The notes beneath the pieces are model-generated. The model had not been told where the DNA came from and ran no database searches. It worked only from the letters and a program-made list of their open reading frames with translations. Below are positions 33,280-45,400 of a stretch of 64,000 bases of DNA, one piece after another. Every line of letters begins with the position of its first letter. Position 1 is the stretch's first letter. Origin of the DNA: a virus; IMG/VR virus record IMGVR_UViG_3300009183_000069, positions 1-64,000 of that record. One strand, written 5' to 3'. A program made the position numbers and the translations under genes.

Positions 33280-35580
33280 ATGACAGAAGATATACGATCG
33301 CATGGTTCAAGAGATAGCCGAGATTCACCTGGCCCGTTCCTTGCTGAGGTAACAAACCACGTTGACTCTACTTATATGGGAATGTTAGAAGTTGCGTTAA
33401 TAGGAGGTATGCCCAATTCTCCTAAGGTAAAAGCTGAAACTTTTGTTGTTAGATATCTAAGTCCGTTCTCTGGTGTTACTTCTAGTAGATACGAAGGAAC
33501 CAATAGTAGTGATTTTAATGATGTACAAAAAAGTTATGGATTTTGGATGGTTCCTCCTGATGTAGGATCTCGTGTTATGGTGTTGTTCATTGACGGAGAT
33601 CGCAATCAAGGATATTGGATTGGTTGTGTATCTGATATGTTTCAAAATCATATGATACCAGGCATTGCCGCTAGCAAGCAAGTAAAGATGACCGATGAGC
33701 AACGTAGAAAATATGGAACAGATAATCTTCCAGTTGCCGAATTTCATAAAAGATCTCAAGATTTAAAAAATCCAAATCCTCAAAAATGGGCCAAACCAAT
33801 ACATCCATTTGCTGATAGATTAATGCAACAAGGTCTGCTGTTAGACACAATAAGGGGTGTTACGTCTAGCGGTGCTCGTAGAGAAGTTCCTAGCAGTGTA
33901 TTTGGAATATCAACACCAGGCCCAGTAGATGATAGCCCTGGGGCCAAAAGAGGACATATTGGCTACGGTGCAGGAACACGAGCACCTGTAAGCAGATTAG
34001 GCGGAACTACGTTTGTTATGGATGATGGGGACGTTAATGGTCAAAATGAATTAGTAAGATTACGTACAAGAACAGGGCATCAGATACTAATGCATAATAG
34101 TCAAGATTTAATCTACATTGGTAATAGCAAAGGAACAACGTGGATTGAATTAACATCACAAGGCAAGATTGATATATATGCACAAGATTCTGTAAGCATA
34201 CATTCAGAACAAGATTTTAATTTCCGAGCTGATAGAGATATTAATATTGAAGCAGGCCGCAATATTAATGTCAAAGCAGGTAAGAACATGGAAACAAATA
34301 TTACAGGTTATAATTATCTTACTGTAGATGGCGATCAAAAAATTGCTGTTAGAGGAGCACACGATGAAACTATTGGAGATGCAGTTAAAATTACAGTAGG
34401 TAATAGTTATAATTTAAGTTCAACAAATGATATAAAACAATCTGCAGAAGGAACAATTAATTTTTCAGCAGAGGGCAATCTTAATTTAGGTACAGCAGCA
34501 CAAATGAATCTAGGCGCCAATGGTAATATTTTAGGATCGGGTGCTAATATACATTGGAACGGTCCGGCAGCACTTGCTCCTGCTCAAGCAGATGCTGCTA
34601 CTATGCCACCACAATTGCCATTGTTTAGTTTACCTAATAGAGATGTATCAGCAGGATGGGCCAATGGGATATTTTATAATACTAGTCCTATTAAATCTAT
34701 TATGCAACGTGTTCCTACTCACGAGCCGTGGCAACAACATGAAAATCTTAATCCACAACAATTTTCTGCTGCTGCCACTGATGTTACGTTAGCCAATACA
34801 CCAAGTTCTAGCAGAGCAGCCGCCGGAGTCCCTCCCAATCCAGCATCAGAATCTCAAACACCTGCTAATCAACCAGACATTGTTCCAGGAACTTGTACAC
34901 CTGAATATTCTAAAGATACTAATGCTGCTTCAGCACAAGCAGGTATTGCAGCAATTAAAGCAGCCTGTGCAAAATATGGGTTAACAAGTCCATATGCAGT
35001 AGCTTCATTGTTAGGAATTGTAGGCGGTGAATGTCTTTGGAAAGCATCAGAAGGCAATTACAATTATACTGCTGATAGATTGCTTTATGTGTTCCCAAGT
35101 GTATTCAAGGGTGATAAAGAATTGGCGCAAAAGTATGCCGGCAATCCTAATAATAGTTTACCTGAATTCTTATATGGTTCTACCACAGACAAAGGCAAAT
35201 CATTGGGTAATACACAACCCGGCGATGGTCTCAAATATATTGAAAGAGGGTATATTCAATTATTAGGCAGGGCCAATTATACCAAGTATGGTCCTATGGT
35301 AGGCAAAGACCTACTCAATAGTCCTGAATTATTAAACGATTCTGCAATTGCGGCAGAAGTTAGCGTCAAATATATGTTAGACAAATGTAAACTTGAACAA
35401 ACAGATACCGGATACTTTGAAGCTGCTATTAAAGCTGTTGGACATAACACCACTGACATCTATGCTAGAAAGAAAGGCTATTATGAATGCTTCTTAGGGC
35501 AATTAAAAGGTGGAACACTGAGCGCCGGCAATAAAGGAATAGTAACTGATAGCAGCGGAAAACCTATTCCTAACGGTTAA
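33280..35580 (+). CDS. gp5: Baseplate hub spike with GH19-like lysozyme domain (gp5)
   Basis: A 766-residue protein. Residues of about 15-130 form a gp5/VgrG OB-fold (VEVALIG-like strand, then GFWMVPPDVGSRVMVLFIDG and NQGYWIGCVSD). Residues of about 255-410 carry gp5/VgrG spike repeats (GKIDIYAQDSVSIHSEQD, DINIEAGRNINVKAGKNM). The C-terminus (about 550-745) reads as a GH19 chitinase/lysozyme-type domain: GIVGGECLWKASEGNYNYTA with candidate catalytic Glu near 583, and YIERGYIQLLGRANYTKYG. In T4 gp5 the lysozyme domain sits between OB fold and spike; here the enzyme is C-terminal and of another family. It would cut peptidoglycan during injection. Confidence 0.9.
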   Translation: MTEDIRSHGSRDSRDSPGPFLAEVTNHVDSTYMGMLEVALIGGMPNSPKVKAETFVVRYLSPFSGVTSSRYEGTNSSDFNDVQKSYGFWMVPPDVGSRVMVLFIDGDRNQGYWIGCVSDMFQNHMIPGIAASKQVKMTDEQRRKYGTDNLPVAEFHKRSQDLKNPNPQKWAKPIHPFADRLMQQGLLLDTIRGVTSSGARREVPSSVFGISTPGPVDDSPGAKRGHIGYGAGTRAPVSRLGGTTFVMDDGDVNGQNELVRLRTRTGHQILMHNSQDLIYIGNSKGTTWIELTSQGKIDIYAQDSVSIHSEQDFNFRADRDINIEAGRNINVKAGKNMETNITGYNYLTVDGDQKIAVRGAHDETIGDAVKITVGNSYNLSSTNDIKQSAEGTINFSAEGNLNLGTAAQMNLGANGNILGSGANIHWNGPAALAPAQADAATMPPQLPLFSLPNRDVSAGWANGIFYNTSPIKSIMQRVPTHEPWQQHENLNPQQFSAAATDVTLANTPSSSRAAAGVPPNPASESQTPANQPDIVPGTCTPEYSKDTNAASAQAGIAAIKAACAKYGLTSPYAVASLLGIVGGECLWKASEGNYNYTADRLLYVFPSVFKGDKELAQKYAGNPNNSLPEFLYGSTTDKGKSLGNTQPGDGLKYIERGYIQLLGRANYTKYGPMVGKDLLNSPELLNDSAIAAEVSVKYMLDKCKLEQTDTGYFEAAIKAVGHNTTDIYARKKGYYECFLGQLKGGTLSAGNKGIVTDSSGKPIPNG

Positions 35581-35590
35581 TAAATATATT

Positions 35591-36028
35591 ATGCCTTACA
35601 AAAATCTTGAAATTAATCCAGTACAGTATAGTGATCAACACACTAATCAGTTAAATCAATACTATCAAGGATTCAGCACAGTTGATCCAACTAATCGAGG
35701 ATCTAAACTCTACGATTTTGATCTAATTAAACAAAATATACTTAATCAATTCAATACTCGTAAAGGTCAACGAGTAATGAATCCTACGTTTGGATCTATT
35801 ATATGGGATATATTAATGGAGCCATTAACTCCACAAATCAGTGAGTTAATTAAACAAGATATTAGTATTATTTGTAATTCAGATCCTAGAGTATATCCTT
35901 TAGTAATGAATGTCAACGAATATCCACAAGGGTATCTAATTGAAATAACATTAGCAATAAAGAACACGAATCAAACTTCTAATCTAAGATTGGCATTTGA
36001 TCAAAAGATTGGATTAGTTGTACAATAA
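35591..36028 (+). CDS. gp25: Baseplate wedge protein gp25
   Basis: A 145-residue protein of the gpW/gp25 family. Recognisable blocks are SKLYDFDLIKQNILNQFNTR, KGQRVMNPTFGSIIWDILME and ITLAIKNTNQTSNLRLAFDQ. Its length is close to T4 gp25 (132). It lies immediately after gp5 and before gp6, an order conserved in many contractile tails. It helps trigger sheath polymerisation on the baseplate. Confidence 0.93.
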   Translation: MPYKNLEINPVQYSDQHTNQLNQYYQGFSTVDPTNRGSKLYDFDLIKQNILNQFNTRKGQRVMNPTFGSIIWDILMEPLTPQISELIKQDISIICNSDPRVYPLVMNVNEYPQGYLIEITLAIKNTNQTSNLRLAFDQKIGLVVQ

Positions 36029-36070
36029 TCTACTCACTTAATTACATCAATAAATACGGTATAAACTATT

Positions 36071-39000
36071 ATGATACCATCAACAAACACAAAATTACTA
36101 GTTAGCGAAGATTGGAAAAAGATTTATCAATCTTTTCGTAATGCTGACTTTACAAGCTACGACTTTGAAACACTACGTCGTACAATGATTTCTTATCTTC
36201 AGGAAAAATATCCTGAAGAATTCAATGATTATATTGACAGCAGTGAATATATTGCCCTTATTGATGTTATTGCTTACCTTGGACAGAATTTAAGTTTCCG
36301 TATTGATTTAAATGCCCGTGAAAACTTTCTTGAAACTGCACAACGTAGAGATAGTATTCTACGTCTTGCACAATTGATTAGTTACAACCCTACCAGAAAT
36401 GTTCCTGCTAGTGGTTTCTTAAAATTCACCGCTATATCTACTACTGATAGTGTTTATGATTCAAATGGTACAAATTTAGCAGATACTACAATTGGGTGGA
36501 ATGATTCAACAAACCCTGATTGGTATCAACAATTCATAAACATTATGAATTCTGCAATGCCTAGTAATTTTGGAAATCCTATTGATAGAAAAACCATAGA
36601 TTCTATAACTACAGAACAATATAAAATTTCTAGTTCAACACAAGATGTTCCAGTTTTTAGTTTTTCTAAAAATATAAATGGTACATCAATGAATTTTGAA
36701 GTAGTACCTGCAACATTTTCAGGCAAAGATTATGTCTACGAAGATACTCCAACACCTGCAAATCTTTTTAGTATCATTTATAAAAATGACAACCAGGGAA
36801 GCGGAAGTGCTAACACAGGATTCTTTGCACATTTCAAACAAGGTACAATAAATCTTTCAACATTTAGCATTGGTAATCCAGTAATTAATGAAATTATAGG
36901 AATCAATACTCCTGACATTAATAATACAGATACTTGGTTATGGCAATTAGATAAGAATGGCAAGTATTCTAAATTATGGACCAGTGTTCCATCATTAGTT
37001 GGAAACAATGTAATTTATAATAGTGTGAACAATGGCATCAGAACACTATATGCTATAAGTAGCCGTGACCGGGATCAGATAGATTTAAATTTTGCTGACG
37101 GTATATTTGGTGATTTACCAAAAGGAAACTTTACATTCTTTTATAGACAAAGCAATGGGTTAACTTATGTTATTAAACCTGAGCAAATGAGTGGGATTTC
37201 TGTAACCATACCTTATTTTAATGCCGCAGGTCAAAGTCATTCGTTGACCATAACATTGAGTTTGCAATACACAGTTACTAATAGTGCTGGTGCAGAATCT
37301 AATGCTAGTATACAAACAAAAGCACCGCAAATATATTATACACAAAACAGAATGATTACTGGAGAAGATTATAATATTGCTCCTTTAAAAGCTGGCGCAG
37401 ACATTTTAAAAATTAAGAGTGTTAACCGTGTATCGAGCGGTCTTAGTAAATATCTTGATTTATCAGATGTCACAGGCAAGTATAGCAACACTAATATTTT
37501 TGCCAACGATGGTATTTTATACAAAGAAGAAACCAATAATATATTTGAGTTTGAATTTGCAAATAAAAATCAAGTAGTAGCTGTAATTAAAAATACATTG
37601 GCTCCAATACTGTTGTTGCCTGAATTAAGATCTTTCTATTTAAATTATTATTCAAGTATTGATTTATCTACATTTAGTCTATTGTGGAAAGAAGTAAATG
37701 TACTTGCAAATGAAAGCAGAGGATATTTTTATATTAACTCACAGGCTCAATCTGTTGGAGGATCTGGAGTATTAGGATATATTACCAATGGAGCAATGAT
37801 TCAATTTGTGGCTCCATTTGGCAAGTATTTTGATAGCAATAATATACTAAAAATTACCCCAACTGCAGGAATACCAACCAACGGTCGTTCATATATTTGG
37901 GCCACTGTTAAACAAGTTATAGGTGATGGTTCATATTCTGGACAAGGCGCCTCATCTAACGGAACAGGACCTATAATTTTTTCAATTCGCGTTCCAGACG
38001 GATGCATTGCCTATACAGTCGTTCCTAAATTTAATAATATATTAAGTTATCCAATTGAAAGTGAAATTGCAAATATTTGCATAACAAAGAAAAATTTTGG
38101 ATTAACCATTGATGCAACTACACGTGAGTGGAGCATTATACTTAACTCTAATTTAAATCTTTCTGCAACATTTAGTTTGTTTAATCAAAACAATGCAGAA
38201 GAAGTTGGATTAGATGCTAGTTGGTTGATTTCTTTTGTATGGACCGGGAAACAATATAAAGTAAATTATAGATCAGTAAATTATATATTTGAAAGTAATC
38301 AAGAAACTTCTTTCTTTGTTGATAATTCATCTGTTAATTACGATTTTACTACCAATAAAGTTATTAAAGATAAAATTAATATTCTCTCTATAAATTCTCT
38401 AGCAATATCTTCAACTACAGGATTGGGTAACGATCATCCATGGCAAATTGATGGCGCTGTCATACAATCTGATGGATACGTTGAACCTAAAAAAGTAAAA
38501 GTTAGTTTCTATGATTATAACAATACGGGTCAGTTGTATGATCCTACGTCATTTAATACAATAGTAGGAACTCAATTTGTATATTTTGAAAAAACTGCTG
38601 GACAACCAGGATATAAATTAAGCAATGCCAATATAATTCCATTAGCTAATGAATTTGATTTTTCAATATATAAAAATACATATGGTGCAAACGATGGAGA
38701 TTTATTTTATTTTTACGATGTATCGTTGAATATAGTAAAATATTGGTCTTCAACATATCAAAAATTAATTTATACAGATCAATTCTTTGGTAGGAATGGA
38801 CGTTCTGATATTAAATTCCACTATCAACATAATAGCGGTCATGAAAGACGAATTGATCCTAGCAAATCAAATCTCATAGATATATATGTTTTGACAACTA
38901 CCTATGATAATGATATTAGAAATTGGTTATTAGGAAATCTAAGTACAGAACCATTACCTCCTACTAGTCAGGGATTAGAACAAAATTATATGGAAACATT

Positions 39001-39448
39001 ATCACCTATCAAAGCTATTAGTGATGAGATAGTGTTTCACCCAGTAAAATATAAAGTATTATTTGGATCTGATGCAGTATCTAATTTACAAGCAAAATTT
39101 AAAGCAGTTAAAAACCCTGATAGAATTACAACAGACAATGATTTAAAAACAAGAATACTTTCTGCAATTAATGATTTCTTTGCATTAGAAAACTGGGAGT
39201 TTGGTCAGAGTTTTCACTTTGGTGAATTATCTACCTATGTAATGAATATGCTCACTCCTGATATTACAAACTTTATTATTGTTCCTATCACAGATACAAG
39301 TGCATTTGGAAGTTTGTACGAAGTTACATGTTTATCAAATGAATTATTCATCAGCAGTGCAAAAATTAAAGATATTGAAATTATTGATGCAATTACAGCA
39401 ACGCAATTACGATCATCATCGTCTATTATAACAACAAGTGGATCTTAA
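36071..39448 (+). CDS. gp6: Baseplate wedge protein gp6
   Basis: An 1125-residue protein. The N-terminal region YLQEKYPEEFNDYIDSSEYI, ALIDVIAYLGQNLSFRIDLN and ARENFLETAQRRDSILRLAQ is the hallmark of gp6/gpJ-type wedge proteins. It is much longer than T4 gp6 (660). Added beta-rich segments lie between residues of about 120 and 950. The C-terminal part (ADFF-type NDFFALENWEFGQSFHFGEL, STYVMNMLTPDITNFIIVPI) matches the conserved gp6 end. It forms the iris ring of the baseplate. The stop overlaps the region just before the gp7-like ATG (1-base gap). Confidence 0.92.
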   Translation: MIPSTNTKLLVSEDWKKIYQSFRNADFTSYDFETLRRTMISYLQEKYPEEFNDYIDSSEYIALIDVIAYLGQNLSFRIDLNARENFLETAQRRDSILRLAQLISYNPTRNVPASGFLKFTAISTTDSVYDSNGTNLADTTIGWNDSTNPDWYQQFINIMNSAMPSNFGNPIDRKTIDSITTEQYKISSSTQDVPVFSFSKNINGTSMNFEVVPATFSGKDYVYEDTPTPANLFSIIYKNDNQGSGSANTGFFAHFKQGTINLSTFSIGNPVINEIIGINTPDINNTDTWLWQLDKNGKYSKLWTSVPSLVGNNVIYNSVNNGIRTLYAISSRDRDQIDLNFADGIFGDLPKGNFTFFYRQSNGLTYVIKPEQMSGISVTIPYFNAAGQSHSLTITLSLQYTVTNSAGAESNASIQTKAPQIYYTQNRMITGEDYNIAPLKAGADILKIKSVNRVSSGLSKYLDLSDVTGKYSNTNIFANDGILYKEETNNIFEFEFANKNQVVAVIKNTLAPILLLPELRSFYLNYYSSIDLSTFSLLWKEVNVLANESRGYFYINSQAQSVGGSGVLGYITNGAMIQFVAPFGKYFDSNNILKITPTAGIPTNGRSYIWATVKQVIGDGSYSGQGASSNGTGPIIFSIRVPDGCIAYTVVPKFNNILSYPIESEIANICITKKNFGLTIDATTREWSIILNSNLNLSATFSLFNQNNAEEVGLDASWLISFVWTGKQYKVNYRSVNYIFESNQETSFFVDNSSVNYDFTTNKVIKDKINILSINSLAISSTTGLGNDHPWQIDGAVIQSDGYVEPKKVKVSFYDYNNTGQLYDPTSFNTIVGTQFVYFEKTAGQPGYKLSNANIIPLANEFDFSIYKNTYGANDGDLFYFYDVSLNIVKYWSSTYQKLIYTDQFFGRNGRSDIKFHYQHNSGHERRIDPSKSNLIDIYVLTTTYDNDIRNWLLGNLSTEPLPPTSQGLEQNYMETLSPIKAISDEIVFHPVKYKVLFGSDAVSNLQAKFKAVKNPDRITTDNDLKTRILSAINDFFALENWEFGQSFHFGELSTYVMNMLTPDITNFIIVPITDTSAFGSLYEVTCLSNELFISSAKIKDIEIIDAITATQLRSSSSIITTSGS

Positions 39449-39449
39449 A

Positions 39450-42400
39450 ATGGCAGATAACAAAAAATCAGTTAACCTGTTACCGGAGTATTTACAATCG
39501 GTTAAAAATTCAAAATTTTTATCAGGTACAATTGATCCATTAATTCAAACCCCACAAATAGAACGTATTGACGGGTTTGTTGGATCAAAAATATCACCTA
39601 ATTATAATATTAAAACTGATTATTATATTAATGAAGATTCTAGTCTTCGTACAAATTATTCTCTTGAACCTGCACTTATATTAAAAGATCAATCTTCAAA
39701 AATTACTGATGCAATTGCATTCGATGATTTAATTAATGAAATAAAAATTCAAGGTGGTAACACTGATAATCTTGATCTTTTATTTAGATCAAAGTTTTAT
39801 TCATACGATCCTTATATTGACTGGGATAAGTTAGTAAATTATACACATTATCATTGGTTACCAAATGGTCCAGATTCTATATTGGTAGATGATCTTAAAG
39901 CAAATATAGAAAGCACATCCACATATACAATTCTAAATAATTATTCATTAAGTAACGGAATGAAATTAAAATTGTCATCTGATAATAAAGAATATTATGT
40001 TGAAGGTGTTGGCACAAGTATTAAATTAATTGAAGTAACTTTATTAAATGTAGATGAGCTAGTAGATACAATTTATAATGAAAAATTTGACAGCGACGCA
40101 TTTGATAATTATCCATTTGATGGAGATAAAAAACTACCATTAACTGCGGAATATACTACAATTAATAGAGCTAGTATTGATTCAAATCCGTGGAGTCGTT
40201 ACAATCGTTGGTTCCATTTGGAGATAATAAGAATTACCGCAGAGATTAACAAAAGTGATTTTTTGTTATCACTTGATTCTCGTGCAAAACGACCTATTAT
40301 AGAATTTAAACCTGATATACAATTATATAATTTTGGTAATATTGGAATTGGAAAAATAGATTTAATCGACGATAATACGCTTGATGCATTTGGTAGTGTT
40401 GACGGAACACTTGGTTATTATGTTGATGGCATACTACTTGCACAAGGTAATACTGTAATTTTCAATGCTGATGTTAATGACGATGTTAGAGGAAAAATCT
40501 ATATTGTAGACTTTGATTTTAGTACAAATCCTCCCACGTTACAATTAGTAGAATCAATTAATCCTGTAGAGTTAAACTCTATTGTAATAAATTCTGGTAA
40601 CACATATTTAGGAACGTCTTGGTATTATAATGCCAATTCTCATACATGGATATATGCTCAACAGCATACTAAAATAAATCAAGCCCCGTTGTTTGACCTT
40701 TACAATCACGCCCACCAGAGTTACGGAAATACATCTACATATTATAATTCTAATTTTGTTGGATGTAAAATATTTGGATATGATATAGGTACAGGAACAG
40801 CAGATTCTGTATTAGGTTTCCCATTGAAATATCAGAATAGTGTTGGTGTAGGTAGCTATCTGTTTAAGAATTATTTCATGACTGATAGTATCATTGTTAC
40901 TAATTCTCCTAATGTTATAAGTTCGACAATTAGTACAGGTATTACTTATTTTAAAGTTAGTGACAATTATGTTAATGTATGGCAACCATCAGTGGAATAC
41001 CATACTCCAATTATAGAAATACAAGAAATTGTAAATGCTACTAATACTACTACAATTCAATCAGTTAAAGAATTTACCAATGTTTCAATATTAGTAAATT
41101 CAAAATTAACAACTGCTACTATATCAGGTTTAAATCTTACGTTCAATAACACATTAAACGTTAATGATGTAGTTTCTTTGTCAATTACATCTAATAATAT
41201 TCCTAATTCAAATGGATTCTATGAAGCACCTATTGGATTAACACACAATCCTTTAAATGGTCCAATTTCAGATATGACGTTAAGCGAACTTAGCGATCAT
41301 CTGGCCACTATGATTAACCGTATACCTGAATTTTCAGGAGACTTTCCAGGAATTAATAATTTAAGAGATTTATCTGGATATTCAAAATACGGAACACGTT
41401 TGATTGTAAATTCAAACCCTATTGCTTTTGCAAAAATGTTTTTAGGTAAAAAAGAACATAATTTAGTTGATGCAATACGATATGCCGGTGATCAATATAA
41501 TCAATTTAAAATGTATCTATTGAAATCTATTACAAATATTGATTATCAATTATCTCCCGCAGATGCCCTTGATAAAGTTTTAATTAATATTAATAATAAT
41601 AAAGATGCCCGTGCTCCTTATTATAGATCTGATATGTTAGGGTACGGCTCTAATAAAATAGTAAAATCATATATTGTTTCAAATATTAATATTGACACAT
41701 ATCCAATTGGTGTAGACTTTAATCTTTCAACATTAAGTTTTAAATCTGTTTTAGTATATATTGGTAACGAACAATTAATATATGGAAAAGATTACGATAT
41801 AACAATGGATGAAATAGTATTTCATCAAAGTTTAAATATCAACGATGTTATTAATATACATTATTATCCAGACACGCAGGGTTCATTTATACCACCTACT
41901 CCAAGTAAATTAGGTTTATATCCAACATATGCACCTATTATGTATAGTGATGACTCTTATAGAATTGATTCAAGTATTTTAGTTATAAGAGGGCATGATG
42001 GTAGCATTATGCCAGCATACAATGATTATAGAGATGCTATTATACTTGAATATGAAAAACGTGTTTTTAATAATATTAAAGTAGAATATGATGCCAAGGT
42101 GTTTGATGTTAATGCCGCATTGCCTGGTATATTTAGAAATGATAGATATTCTTTAATAGATGTAAGTTTAGAAATTCCATCAATACTAAGAAACGATGCT
42201 GCGACAAAACTATTAACCAAAGATTTTATTAAATGGACAGGTATCTATAATATAGATGCATCAACTAATAATGTGTTTGATGAAGGTGATCCATTTACTT
42301 GGAATTATAAAAATAGTTACAATACATTAACAAATACAATGCTGTCGGGTTATTGGAGAAGTATATACAAAGACTTCTTTGACACAGATAGACCTGATAT

Positions 42401-45400
42401 ACATCCGTGGGAAATGCTAGGTCATGCAAGTAAACCTACATGGTGGGATGACAACTATAATTGGATAAACCCCACAAAACGAGCTGCACTAATAAATGCA
42501 GTTGAATTAGGAATTGTTAATCCAACTACCACTGAACCGCTTATTGATAATAATTATGCTCGTCCAGGATTTGACTCTATTGTTCCAGTTGATACATCGG
42601 GTATGTTATTGCCACCTTCTGAATTTTTAGCATCTGAAAACAGTTACAATGACAAAATAGCTGATTGGAAATTTGGAGATCAAGGTCCTGCAGAAACCGC
42701 CTGGAGAAAAAGTAGCTATTGGCCATTTGCATTAAATGCAGCAGCCGCACTACTAGATCCTTGTGGTTATTCATCCTCAATGTTTGATACAAGTAGAACG
42801 TCCTTGAATAGTAATACAAGTCAATTAACTTATTTAGAAGATGATTTATATTTAAATCCTAATAAGATGGTATTAGAAGGACAATCTAATGCACAAACAG
42901 CAGGGTATGGTGTATATGTAGTTGAGGTGGGATTACAGAAAGATCTGCATTATCTTGATAAACTTCAAGACGATTTAACTTATATTAATTTTAATTTATT
43001 TCATAAGTTAGGAGGATTTGTCAGCAAAGATAAATTACAGATTGTAATTGATTCTATTGATCCAATATCTCAAGCTCCTGGTGCAATACTTCCTCCAGAA
43101 GATTACACACTGCTATTGAATACCAGTAATCCTATTAAATCTTCTAGTATATCTGGAGTAATAATTCAAAAATCTAATGGTAATTTTGTAATCAAGGGTT
43201 ACGATAAAGTTAATCCATATTTTGAAATATTATCACCTATTAAAACATTAGCAGGAGTAACATTAACTGTTGGCGGAAAATCTGAAGTATTTACAGAGTG
43301 GACAGGGGTGTCAGGGTCCTCTGGTCTTGGTGCAATTGATACTACTGCACCTGGCAATTCAGTTACTACACATTATTATAAGCAAGGACAAATTGTAAGT
43401 TATAATGGAAAATATTATAGAGTTAAAATTGGGCATACAACACAGTCCACATTTGATCCTGCATTATTTTATCAGTTACCATCGTTGCCTATGGTAGGCG
43501 GATCATCTGTGGTACGGTCGTCAAAGTTTGAAAATCAAGTAACTAAGATTCCTTACGGTACTAATTTTTCTACTATACAAGAAGTATACGACATGTTATT
43601 GGGATATGGTGCATATCTAGAAAAGCAAGGATTTATATTTGATGAGTATAATTCTGATCTAGGAGAAATAGTTGATTGGAATTTTACTGGCAAGGAGTTT
43701 CTATATTGGACCACTCAAAATTGGGCCGATGGAAATTTAATTACACTAAGTCCGTTTTCTGATTATTTAAAATATTCATTTACTGATTCTGTGGTTGATA
43801 ATATATCAACAGGCAAGTATGAATATAGTTTGTTAAAGGCTGACGGAAAATCATTTCCAATTAATAAATTTACTCTTTCTCGAGAAGATGGTGTATGTAC
43901 CGTTAAAACAATTGATACACTTGACGGTATATTCTTTGCCACATTAAATTCTGTACAAAAAGAACATGGAATGGTTATTAAGAATAAGACAATTTTTAAT
44001 GATACCATTTATGATATTGAAACAGGTTATAAACAACGTCGAATCAAATTATCAGGTTTTAGAACTTTAGGGTGGAATGGAGATCTATCTAGCCCTGGGT
44101 TTATATATGATAATGTTGATATTACAGATTGGATCGCCAATGGTAAATATCTTCCAGGAAATGTTGTAAGATATAATGGGTCTTATTACGAAGCAGACGC
44201 AAAAATTATAAATGATTCTAAATTTGATTTTACAAAATGGATAAAATTAAATAAAAAACCTGAATCTAATTTATTAACTAATTTTGATTATAAAATTAAT
44301 CAATTTGAAGATTTTTATAGTTTAGACATTGATAATTTTGATGCCACACAACAACAATTGGCACAACATCTTATTGGCTATACTCCAAGAACGTTTTTAA
44401 ATAACATCTTTACAAATAATATTAGTCAGTATAAATTCTATCAAGGATTTATTAAAGAAAAAGGTACCAAGAACGCAATTGATAAAATATCCAAAGTTGG
44501 AAAATTTGCACGTCAAGGCGACATCACGTTCAACGAAGAATGGGCATTTCGATTAGGAAGTTACGGCAGCTTTGGAACATATAACGAATTAGAATTTACT
44601 CTTGATGAAGGGAGTTCTTCAGAAAACCCATTTGTAATTAAATTTGCAGATAGTAAAGATACCAATCCGTTAATTAATTATATATTACCATCCAATTTAT
44701 TAATATCACCAGACACTTACATACCGTCATCAACATTTACTATATATCCTAGTACGTTTTCAGATAGTAATATAAAATTACCCACAGCTGGATATGTAAG
44801 ATCCGACGACGTCACTGCTACTGCCTATAACAAAAACAGTTTATTAGATATTGCTAATAATTCTTTAATACAAGAAGGAAATACATTTTGGTTAGGATTT
44901 TTAGATAACGGTGATTGGAATGTTTATCGATATACTGAAATGACTGCAAGGATTGCTGGTGTATTTGTAAGCTCACCAGCAGTTAGTATTACATTTACTA
45001 CAGATATAAATCATAATTTATCCGTAGGCGATATTGTATCTATAGTTAATTTTAACAATCAAGTTAATGGTATACATATCATCACAGATATTTCCAGGCT
45101 AGATCAATTTACAGTATCATCTGATTTAACCACAATTATCAATTCTGATTTATTAACCAATGGGTTATTATTTAAATTTGAAAAAGCTAGATATAATAAT
45201 TTTGCAGAATTATCTGACAATGCAGTGTTATCAACTTTAAAAAATGGAGAGAAAATTTGGGTCGATAACGGAAGCAACGGTAAATGGCAAGTATATGAAA
45301 AAATACAAAATTATACCACAGGGTTTGTTGAGGCTGCAACTACTTCTGTAACAGCTCAAAGATTAGGCGAGTCTATATTTACTCTTGAGAATAGTAGTAT

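Noticed and set aside
35579-35586. AATAAATA before gene 25 as a late promoter
   Set aside because: The expected start would fall on or after the gp25 ATG, leaving no leader.
36049-36056. AATAAATA before gene 6 as a late promoter
   Set aside because: One mismatch with a very short leader; AT-rich chance matches are frequent here.
39438-39449. GTG start of the giant gene overlapping gp6
   Set aside because: The ATG at 39450 is four codons later, directly after the gp6 stop, and is the simpler start.
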